A stretch of 27,974 bases of DNA. Source: Pseudomonadota bacterium. Its GTDB lineage: Bacteria; Pseudomonadota; Gammaproteobacteria; Burkholderiales; Rhodocyclaceae. Numbering within the stretch: position 1 is the first letter of the stretch; every line of letters starts with the position of its first letter. The stretch spans positions 9,070-37,043 of the forward strand of contig JAJZPJ010000003.1 of assembly GCA_021811225.1 (NCBI GenBank), in the 5' to 3' direction. Both the position numbers and the translations under genes were made by a program. A model generated the notes under the pieces. That model did no database searches, was not told where the DNA came from, and worked only from the letters and a program-made list of their open reading frames with translations. Shown here one piece after another: positions 7,811 to 14,039 of the stretch.

Positions 7811-8536
7811 TCATCGCCGGAACACCTCGGCGATGGTCCGCTGAACGGCTTCAGCGGCGGCACGGGGATCGGCGGCGAGACGGATCGGGCGGCCGACGAC
7901 GATGTAGTCGGCGCCATTCCTGAAGGCCTGGGCGACATCGACGGTGCGCTTCTGGTCATCGACCGGCTTGTTTTCGACCGGGCGGATGCCGGGCGTGACG
8001 ACCAGCAGCTTCTGCCCCAGTTCTCGCCGGATCAGCGGCGCCTCCAGCCCCGACGAGACGATGCCGTCCACGCCGGTCTCGAGCGCGCGGCGGGCACGGG
8101 AGAGCACCAGTCGATCGACGTCGCAGGCGAAGCCGAGATCGTCGAGATCGCCGCGATCGAGGCTGGTGAGCACGGTCACGGCGAGAATCTTGAGCTCGCC
8201 CTTGTCCTTGACCGCCGCCTCCATGATCGCCTGATTGCCATGAACGGTGGCAAAGGTGGCGCCGCTGCCGGACAGCGCGCGCACCGCCGAGCGCACCGTC
8301 TCGGGCACGTCGAAGAACTTGAGATCGACGAACACCTTCTTGCCCCGCCCGACCAGATCGTCGAGCAGATCGAAGTAGCCTCGGCCCATGAACAGTTCCA
8401 GGCCGATCTTGTAGAAGCGCACGCTCGTGCCCAGGACATCGACCAGGGCGCGGGCGGCCTGGGCATCGGCCAGATCCAGCGCGACGATCAGACGCTCGCC
8501 GGCGGGGATGGCTTTGTCGGAAATCGGTGTGTCCAT
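7811..8536 (-). CDS. pyrF: Orotidine 5'-phosphate decarboxylase
   Basis: The product is 241 aa and catalyses the last step of UMP synthesis, decarboxylating OMP. The catalytic motif D71-L-K73-F-F-D76-V-P-E-T is intact. The phosphate-binding end of the barrel, V-T-P-G-I-R-P and V-V-G-R-P-I, is also present. CAGGAT about 7 bases before the ATG serves as a ribosome-binding site. It is a single gene in the same direction as the rpsP operon but probably separate from it. The frame shows no disruption. Confidence 0.97.
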   Translation of the reverse strand: MDTPISDKAIPAGERLIVALDLADAQAARALVDVLGTSVRFYKIGLELFMGRGYFDLLDDLVGRGKKVFVDLKFFDVPETVRSAVRALSGSGATFATVHGNQAIMEAAVKDKGELKILAVTVLTSLDRGDLDDLGFACDVDRLVLSRARRALETGVDGIVSSGLEAPLIRRELGQKLLVVTPGIRPVENKPVDDQKRTVDVAQAFRNGADYIVVGRPIRLAADPRAAAEAVQRTIAEVFRR

Positions 8537-8628
8537 GTCGGATCCTGTCCGGATTGAAGAACGAGCAGCAGTCGCTGATATGATCGGCGAATCCCGCGGC
8601 TGCCGAATTCTACTAGAACCGTCCGGCT

Positions 8629-8818
8629 TCAGCGCATCGCGCGGGCTGCCTTGGCCGCGGGCAGTTCAGCGACCAGCAGCGCGCCGATCAGCACCACGCT
8701 CCACGACAACCAGTCCGAGCAGAGTGGCAAACGACAGGCTGGCGGCGGCCTGAGCACAACGCTCGGCGGAGAAGCGGCGCGCGACGCGGCCGACGAGACG
8801 GAGCGCAGCGAGCGGCAT
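8629..8818 (-). pseudogene. Decayed fragment resembling the N-terminus of a YihY/BrkB-family membrane protein
   Basis: A 50-codon minus-strand frame (ATG 8818 to TGA 8666) reads L-V-G-R-V-A-R-R-F-S-A-E-R-C-A-Q-A, then A-A-S-L-S-F-A-T-L-L-G-L-V. This closely resembles the conserved N-terminus of YihY/BrkB inner-membrane proteins as I know them, which normally continue for about 400 aa through six membrane helices. Here similarity stops after roughly 38 residues. Just downstream a different frame encodes a hydrophobic segment ending in S-V-V-L-I-G-A-L-L-V-A-E-L and a stop at 8629, as if a deletion joined two membrane-protein ends out of frame. This fills most of the otherwise gene-free 8537-8891 stretch, in which I see nothing else firm. 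Confidence 0.5.
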
Positions 8819-8891
8819 CACCGACGGAGGCAATCGAGCTGCCTATAATGACCTTCGATCATCCGGTGCATTGTAGCGAAAGGGCAAGTCC

Positions 8892-9251
8892 ATGAAGCAG
8901 ACCGCAACACTGCGCGCGCTCAACCTGACCACCAGCATCAGCCTGATCGCACTGATCGTTCTGTGCCTGGCCTGGGAACTGTGGCTGGCACCGTTGCGCC
9001 CGGGCGGCTCGATGCTGGCGTTGAAGGCATTGCCGCTCCTGGCGCCGCTGTTCGGCATCCTGCGCGGCCGCCGCTACACCCACCAGTGGGCGGCAATGCT
9101 GATCCTGCTCTACCTCGCCGAGGGTCTGGTGCGCGTCACCAGCGACGGGAGCGGCGCGATGCGCGTCGCGGCGGCGGGCGAGACCCTGCTCGCCCTGGTT
9201 TTCTTTCTGGCCGCGATCTTCTACGCCCGGCAGAGCGCACGGGCGGCATGA
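8892..9251 (+). CDS. DUF2069-family small membrane protein
   Basis: The product is 119 aa with four predicted membrane helices (roughly residues 12-35, 42-58, 65-82 and 93-113). The spacing and the G-R-R-Y-T-H-Q-W-A loop followed by L-Y-L-A-E-G match the DUF2069 proteins found across beta- and gammaproteobacteria, whose function is unknown. AAGGG about 8 bases before the ATG is a weak ribosome-binding site. A TATAAT at 8844-8849 could be its -10, but I find no matching -35. From memory these genes often sit beside wrbA and yihY; here only a yihY-like remnant is left, divergently oriented. Its stop is 6 bases from the leuA stop, on the opposite strand. Confidence 0.82.
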   Translation: MKQTATLRALNLTTSISLIALIVLCLAWELWLAPLRPGGSMLALKALPLLAPLFGILRGRRYTHQWAAMLILLYLAEGLVRVTSDGSGAMRVAAAGETLLALVFFLAAIFYARQSARAA

Positions 9252-9257
9252 CCCGCT

Positions 9258-10790
9258 TCACACCTGAGGATTGACCCGCTCCAGCGTCGATTGCAACTTG
9301 TTCAGGGCATTGAGATAGGCCTTGGCCGAGGCGACGATGATGTCGGTGTCGGCCCCCTGGCCGTTGACGATGCGTCCTTCCTTGGACAGGCGCACGGTCA
9401 CCTCGCCCTGGGCGTCGGTGCCGGTGGTGATGCTGTTGACCGAATAGAGCAGCAGGTCGGCACCGCTCGCGGCCACGCTCTCGATCGCTTTGAAGGCGGC
9501 ATCGACCGGCCCGCTGCCCTCTGCGGCGGCGTGATGCTCGGCGTTGCCGACGGCCAGGGTGATGTCGGCGTGGGGCGTCTCGCCGGTCTCCGAATGGAAC
9601 AGCGAGGACACCAGCCGGAAGTGCTCCTGCTCCGGCGTCACCGCCTCGTCGCTCATCAACGCGTGGAGATCCTCGTCGTAGATGTCGTGCTTCTTGTCGG
9701 CGAGTTCCTTGAAGCGAGCGAAGCCGGAATTCAGCACCTGTTCGGATTCGACTTCGATGCCCAATTCGGCGAGCCGCGCCCTGAAGGCCGTGCGCCCGGA
9801 GTGCTTGCCGAGCACCAGCTTGTTGGCGTTCCAGCCGACGTCCTCGGCGCGCATGATTTCGTAGGTCTCCCGGTGCTTGAGCACGCCGTCCTGATGAATG
9901 CCGGATTCGTGCGAGAAGGCGTTGGCGCCGACGATGGCCTTGTTCGGCTGCACCGGAAAGCCGGTGATGCCGGAAACCATCTTCGAGGCGGAGAGGATCT
10001 GGGTGGTGTCGATGCGGCTGTCGCAGGGAAAGACGTCCTGGCGCGTGCGCACCGCCATGACCAGTTCTTCCAGCGCGGCATTGCCGGCGCGCTCGCCCAG
10101 GCCGTTGATCGTGCATTCCACCTGGCGCGCACCGGCCAGCACCGCGGCGAGGGAATTGGCCACGGCCAGGCCGAGATCGTTGTGGCAATGCACCGACCAG
10201 GTCACCTGATCGGCGTTGGGAACGCGTTGCCGCAGCTGGGTGATGCGCTCGGCGAACTGCTCGGGCAGGTTGTAACCGACGGTATCGGGGATGTTGATGA
10301 CGGAGGCGCCCGCCTTGATCACCGCCTCGATGATGCGGCAGAGGAAATCCAGATCGGAACGCCCGGCGTCCTCGCAGGAAAATTCGACGTTGTCGATGCC
10401 GTTCCGGGCGAAGCGCACGGCATTGACCGCCGCGGTGACGACCTCGTCCGGACTCATGCGCAGCTTCTTTTCCATGTGGATCGCGCTGGTCGCGATGAAG
10501 GTGTGGATGCGGCCCGATCGCGCCGGCGCGATCGCCTCCAGGGCGCGCGCAATGTCCCTATCCTGGGTCCGGCACAGCGCCGCCACCGTGCTCTCCTTGA
10601 TCGCTTCGGCCACCGCCCGCACCGCCTCGAAGTCGCCGTTCGATGCGGCCGGGAAACCGGCCTCGATGACATCGACGCGCATTTTCTCCAGCTGGCGCGC
10701 GATGCGCAGCTTCTCCTCGCGCGTCATCGAGGCGCCGGGGCTCTGTTCGCCGTCGCGCAAGGTGGTGTCGAATATTTTCAGGTGGTCCAT
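9258..10790 (-). CDS. leuA: 2-isopropylmalate synthase
   Basis: The product is 510 aa, the long form with the C-terminal leucine-sensing domain. It condenses acetyl-CoA with 2-ketoisovalerate, the committed step to leucine. The start at 10790 (MDHLKIFDTTLRDGEQSPG) has GGAGA a few bases upstream. D8-T-T-L-R-D-G-E-Q and H201-C-H203-N-D form the metal site, and N-G-L-G-E-R-A-G-N and H-E-S-G-I-H-Q-D-G are also conserved. The last 130 residues form the regulatory domain, so feedback inhibition by leucine is expected. It lies behind pssA but has its own good promoter overlapping the pssA stop codon. Confidence 0.97.
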   Translation of the reverse strand: MDHLKIFDTTLRDGEQSPGASMTREEKLRIARQLEKMRVDVIEAGFPAASNGDFEAVRAVAEAIKESTVAALCRTQDRDIARALEAIAPARSGRIHTFIATSAIHMEKKLRMSPDEVVTAAVNAVRFARNGIDNVEFSCEDAGRSDLDFLCRIIEAVIKAGASVINIPDTVGYNLPEQFAERITQLRQRVPNADQVTWSVHCHNDLGLAVANSLAAVLAGARQVECTINGLGERAGNAALEELVMAVRTRQDVFPCDSRIDTTQILSASKMVSGITGFPVQPNKAIVGANAFSHESGIHQDGVLKHRETYEIMRAEDVGWNANKLVLGKHSGRTAFRARLAELGIEVESEQVLNSGFARFKELADKKHDIYDEDLHALMSDEAVTPEQEHFRLVSSLFHSETGETPHADITLAVGNAEHHAAAEGSGPVDAAFKAIESVAASGADLLLYSVNSITTGTDAQGEVTVRLSKEGRIVNGQGADTDIIVASAKAYLNALNKLQSTLERVNPQV

Positions 10791-10826
10791 CGTCGTCTCC
10801 AAGGAAAAGCGCAGTGAATGGATAGC

Positions 10827-10848
10827 GCTTGGCAACCGGCTGCCAAGC
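10827..10848 (-). promoter_or_regulatory. Perfect inverted repeat in the leuA leader
   Basis: GCTTGGCA and TGCCAAGC form a perfect 8-bp stem around a 6-base loop, 37 bases before the leuA ATG. No T run follows, so it is not an ordinary terminator. It could be an operator for a dimeric regulator or an RNA hairpin in the leader. Confidence 0.45.
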
Positions 10849-10882
10849 CCGAGGTCAAACACGAATTGTGGGAAGGGGGTTT

Positions 10883-10966
10883 TTAGCGCGCGGGGCGCAG
10901 CAGCCTCGCCGCCAGCAGGCCGGAGAGGGTGAGGAACAGAGCGGAGAAAAGCAGTGTCGCAGACAT
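10883..10966 (-). CDS. Short Leu-rich ORF between pssA and leuA (possible leader peptide or small membrane protein)
   Basis: A 27-codon ORF starts at the ATG at 10966 and begins M-S-A-T-L-L-F-S-A-L-F-L. Nine of its 27 residues are leucine, including three Leu-Leu pairs, and it ends with basic residues. It ends 92 bases before leuA. The promoter just upstream predicts transcription beginning at or within a base or two of the ATG, so the message would be leaderless. A Leu-rich peptide before leuA suggests an attenuation leader like leuL, but I see no terminator hairpin with a T run. A single-helix membrane micropeptide, or chance, are the alternatives. Confidence 0.4.
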   Translation of the reverse strand: MSATLLFSALFLTLSGLLAARLLRPAR

Positions 10967-10972
10967 GACTCG

Positions 10973-11002
10973 ACTATAAACGTCAATGCCCGGACGCGTC
11001 AA
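10973..11002 (-). promoter_or_regulatory. Strong candidate promoter for leuA and the small ORF
   Basis: On the minus strand TTGACG (10997-11002) and TATAGT (10973-10978) each match five of six consensus bases, with an 18-base spacer. The -35 overlaps the TGA stop of pssA. The predicted start is at about 10965-10967, giving a leuA leader of about 175 bases. Confidence 0.65.
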
Positions 11003-11763
11003 CCCGCAGATGCGGCCCGGCGCCGGCGCCACCACTGCCAAGCCGCCAGGACGTAGCCGGACAGCGCGTAGCCCAGGAACAGCGTGAACAGCACGCCCTC
11101 CGGGTAGCTCGATAACAGCGCGTAGCCCAGCGCCATGGCCGGCACCACCATGAAGGGCACGCTCTTCCTCAGGTTGATGTCCTTGCCGCTCCAATAGCGG
11201 ACGTTGCTGACCATGGTGATGCCGGCGAAGACCGTCAGCGCGAAGGCATACCAGCGCACCTCCTCGCCGCTGTAGCCCTGATCGAGCAGCACCCAGACCA
11301 TGCCGGCGACCAGCGCCGCCGCGGCCGGACTCGGCAAGCCCTGGAAGTAGCGTTTGTCGACCACCTCGATGTTGGTATTGAAGCGCGCCAGGCGCAGCGC
11401 GGCGCCGGCGCAATAGATGAAGGCGGCGATCCAGCCGAGCTTGCCCATGCCCTTCAGCGCCCATTCGTAGATCACCAGCGACGGCGCGGCGCCGAACGAC
11501 ACCATGTCGGAGAGCGAGTCGTACTCGGCGCCGAAGGCGCTCTGGGTGTGGGTGAGGCGCGCCACCCGGCCGTCCAAGCCGTCCAACACCATGGCGATGA
11601 AAATGGCGACGGCGGAATACTCGAAGCGCTCGTTCATCGCCTGGACGATGGCGTAGAAACCGGCGAACAGCGCCGCCGTGGTGAACAGGTTGGGCAGGAT
11701 ATAGATGCCGCGCCGGCGCATTTCCGGATTCATCAGGGCTCGGCGCGGGCGGATCACCGGCAT
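10999..11763 (-). CDS. pssA: CDP-diacylglycerol-serine O-phosphatidyltransferase
   Basis: The product is 254 aa, an integral membrane CDP-alcohol phosphatidyltransferase with about six to eight helices. It makes phosphatidylserine from CDP-diacylglycerol and serine. The complete catalytic motif D61-x2-D64-G65-x2-A68-R69-x8-G78-x3-D82-x3-D86 is visible. This is the membrane (type II) enzyme, unrelated to the E. coli phospholipase-D-like PssA. The ATG at 11763 follows the psd stop by 7 bases, with GAGG as ribosome-binding site, so the two phosphatidylethanolamine genes are expressed together. The C-terminus is Arg-rich. Confidence 0.95.
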   Translation of the reverse strand: MPVIRPRRALMNPEMRRRGIYILPNLFTTAALFAGFYAIVQAMNERFEYSAVAIFIAMVLDGLDGRVARLTHTQSAFGAEYDSLSDMVSFGAAPSLVIYEWALKGMGKLGWIAAFIYCAGAALRLARFNTNIEVVDKRYFQGLPSPAAAALVAGMVWVLLDQGYSGEEVRWYAFALTVFAGITMVSNVRYWSGKDINLRKSVPFMVVPAMALGYALLSSYPEGVLFTLFLGYALSGYVLAAWQWWRRRRAASAG

Positions 11764-11770
11764 GGCGGCC

Positions 11771-12415
11771 TCACGGCAATTCGGCGAGGACGGTCAGCGA
11801 AGCGGCCACCTTGTCGCCGATCGTCACCTTGACGCGCGAGGCCGGCGGCAGATAGACATCGACGCGCGAGCCGAAGCGGATGAAACCGTAGCGCTGGCCG
11901 CGCACGAGGCGGCTGCCGGCATCGACGTAGCAGAGGATGCGCCGCGCGATCAGACCGGCCACCTGGACGCAGGTGACGTCCTGGCCGTCCGCCGTCCGGA
12001 GCCACAGCGCGTTGCGCTCGTTCTCGGTCGAGGCCTTGTCGAGGTCGGCATTGAAGAATTTTCCGGGGTGGTACCAGCGCTGTCTGACCTCGCCATCGAC
12101 CGGGCTGCGGTTGGAATGGACGTTGAACACGTTCATGAAGACGCTGACCTTCAGAGCCTCGCGGTCGAGCCAGGGGTCGCGCAACGGTTCGATCGCGACG
12201 ATGCGGCCGTCGGCGGGCGAGAGCACGCTACGGGCGTCGCCGGCGACCGGCCGGGCCGGGTCGCGGAAGAACTGCAGGCAGAAGACGAAGACCAGCCACA
12301 GCGGCGACGCCCACGCCAGACCGGCGGCACCGGTGACCAGCAGGGCGGCGCCCAGGCTGATCGCGAGAAACGGCCAGCCCTCGCGGGCGATGAGCGGATG
12401 CGGATAGTGATCCAA
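11771..12415 (-). CDS. psd: Phosphatidylserine decarboxylase proenzyme (short, PSD-A type)
   Basis: The product is 214 aa and converts phosphatidylserine to phosphatidylethanolamine at the inner membrane. It has an N-terminal hydrophobic segment (about 16-50), F-F-R-D-P-x-R-P and S-P-A-D-G-R-I-V. The self-cleavage site lies within R-F-G182-S183-R-V-D, where Ser183 would become the pyruvoyl group. The start is a TTG directly after the ilvC TAG stop, with no base between them. The N-terminus D-H-Y-P-H-P-L-I-A-R-E-G-W-P matches the family, and no ATG occurs in frame until residue 94. Translation is probably coupled to ilvC. pssA follows 7 bases on. Confidence 0.94.
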   Translation of the reverse strand: MDHYPHPLIAREGWPFLAISLGAALLVTGAAGLAWASPLWLVFVFCLQFFRDPARPVAGDARSVLSPADGRIVAIEPLRDPWLDREALKVSVFMNVFNVHSNRSPVDGEVRQRWYHPGKFFNADLDKASTENERNALWLRTADGQDVTCVQVAGLIARRILCYVDAGSRLVRGQRYGFIRFGSRVDVYLPPASRVKVTIGDKVAASLTVLAELP

Positions 12416-13432
12416 CTAGTTCTTGGCCTGATCGACCAGCTTGTTCTTGCGGATCCAGGGCATCATTTCGCGCAGCTTTGCCCCCACCACCTCGATCGGA
12501 TGCGCCGCGAGATTGCGCCGCTGCGCCAGCAGCGTCGGCGCGCCGGCCTTGTTCTCGAGGATGAATTCCTTGGCGTACTGGCCGCTCTGGATCTCCTTGA
12601 GGATTTTCCTCATTTCGACCTTGCTCGCGTCGGTGATGATGCGCGGACCGCGGCTGATGTCGCCGTACTCGGCGTTGTTCGAGATCGAGTAGTGCATGTT
12701 GGCCAGGCCGCCTTCGTAGATCAGATCCACGATCAGCTTCAATTCGTGCAGGCACTCGAAGTAGGCCATCTCGGGCGCGTAGCCGGCCTCGACCAGGGTT
12801 TCGAAGCCGGCCTTGATCAGTTCGACGGTACCGCCGCACAGGACGACCTGCTCGCCGAACAGGTCGGTCTCGGTCTCCTCGCGGAACGAGGTCTCGATGA
12901 CGCCGCCGCGCGTGCCGCCGTTGGCCGCCGCGTAGGACAGCGCCAGGTCGTGGGCCTTGCCCGACTTGTCCTGGTAGATGGCGATCAGGGAAGGCACGCC
13001 GCCGCCCTGGACGTAGGTCGAGCGCACCAGATGGCCGGGACCCTTGGGCGCGATCATGATCACGTCGATGTCCTCGCGCGGAATCACCTGGCCGTAGTGG
13101 ATGTTGAAACCATGGGCAAAGGCGAGCGCGGCGCCGGCCTTCATGTTGGCGTGCACCTCTTCGGCATAGACGGCGGCGATCTGCTCGTCGGGCAAGAGCA
13201 GCATGACCAGGTCGGCGTCCTTGACCGCCTTGGCGATTTCCTCGACCTTGAGGCCGGCCTTCTTGGCCTTGCTCCAGGAGGAACCGTCGCGGCGCAGGCC
13301 GACCGTCACCTTGACCCCGGAATCCTTCAGGTTCTGCGCGTGCGCGTGACCTTGCGAGCCGTAACCGACGATGGTGACCTTCTTGCCCTTGATCAGCGAC
13401 AGATCGGCGTCTTTATCGTAATAGACTTTCAT
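12416..13432 (-). CDS. ilvC: Ketol-acid reductoisomerase (class I)
   Basis: The product is 338 aa from the ATG at 13432, with AAGGA as ribosome-binding site; a TTG five codons upstream is in frame but not needed. It isomerises and reduces acetolactate or acetohydroxybutyrate in valine and isoleucine synthesis, using NADPH and magnesium. G23-Y-G-S-Q-G28 is the Rossmann loop. The knotted C-terminal domain shows E-T-D-L-F-G-E-Q and the later N-M-H-Y-S-I-S-N-N-A-E-Y-G. The length is exactly that of short class I enzymes. It lies 98 bases downstream of ilvH. Confidence 0.97.
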   Translation of the reverse strand: MKVYYDKDADLSLIKGKKVTIVGYGSQGHAHAQNLKDSGVKVTVGLRRDGSSWSKAKKAGLKVEEIAKAVKDADLVMLLLPDEQIAAVYAEEVHANMKAGAALAFAHGFNIHYGQVIPREDIDVIMIAPKGPGHLVRSTYVQGGGVPSLIAIYQDKSGKAHDLALSYAAANGGTRGGVIETSFREETETDLFGEQVVLCGGTVELIKAGFETLVEAGYAPEMAYFECLHELKLIVDLIYEGGLANMHYSISNNAEYGDISRGPRIITDASKVEMRKILKEIQSGQYAKEFILENKAGAPTLLAQRRNLAAHPIEVVGAKLREMMPWIRKNKLVDQAKN

Positions 13433-13530
13433 GGTTTTCCTTGTCAATGCGTGAGAGGTGAAGTAATTGCTGGCTGGGCATTAGTCCGACGTCCCGGCGG
13501 AGCAGGGAATACGTCCGATTCAGGCCCGGC

Positions 13531-14022
13531 TCAGACCTTGAGTATCCGGTCGCCGCGGCCGATGCCGCAAATGCCGGTGCGCACCGCTTCCAGGATCAGG
13601 CTGCGATCGATCGCCTCGATGAAAGCGTCGATCTTGGCGGTGTTGCCGGTCAGCTCGATGACGTAGGTGGACTCGGTGACGTCGATGATGCGCCCGCGGA
13701 AGATGTCGGCGACCCGCTTCATCTCCTCGCGATCCTTGCCGATCGCGCGCACCTTCACCAGCATCAGTTCCCGCTCGATGTGGGGGGCCTCGGACAGGTC
13801 CACCACCTTGACCACGTCGATCAGCTTGTTCAATTGCTTGGTGATCTGCTCGATGACGTCGTCGGAGCCGACGCTGACGATGGTCATCCGCGACAGCGAG
13901 GCGTCTTCCGTCGGCGCCACGGTCAGGGACTCGATATTGAAGGCGCGGGCCGAGAACAGGCCGGAGACGCGGGAGAGCGCGCCGGCTTCGTTTTCCAAAA
14001 GTATCGAAATGATGTGTCTCAT
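13531..14022 (-). CDS. ilvH: Acetolactate synthase small (regulatory) subunit
   Basis: The product is 163 aa with an N-terminal ACT domain (M-R-H-I-I-S-I-L-L-E-N-E-A-G-A-L-S-R-V at 1-19) and the conserved C-terminal half (D-R-E-E-M-K-R-V-A-D-I-F-R-G-R-I). It activates IlvI and confers valine feedback inhibition. It starts 17 bases after ilvI ends, with AGGA as ribosome-binding site. The 98-base gap to ilvC holds no ORF or terminator that I can recognise, so ilvC is probably read from the same transcript. Confidence 0.97.
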   Translation of the reverse strand: MRHIISILLENEAGALSRVSGLFSARAFNIESLTVAPTEDASLSRMTIVSVGSDDVIEQITKQLNKLIDVVKVVDLSEAPHIERELMLVKVRAIGKDREEMKRVADIFRGRIIDVTESTYVIELTGNTAKIDAFIEAIDRSLILEAVRTGICGIGRGDRILKV

Positions 14023-14039
14023 GATGGGGTCCTAGCGCT

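Noticed and set aside
8651..8848. A 65-codon plus-strand open frame in the gap before DUF2069
   Set aside because: It is the antisense of the YihY-like remnant and has no family-like features.
9291..10817. A 508-codon plus-strand open frame opposite leuA
   Set aside because: Same cause: antisense of a clear GC-rich gene, no recognisable protein features.
11705..13666. A 653-codon plus-strand open frame across psd and ilvC
   Set aside because: It is antisense to two well-supported genes and its sequence is low-complexity, typical of the reverse frame in GC-rich coding DNA.
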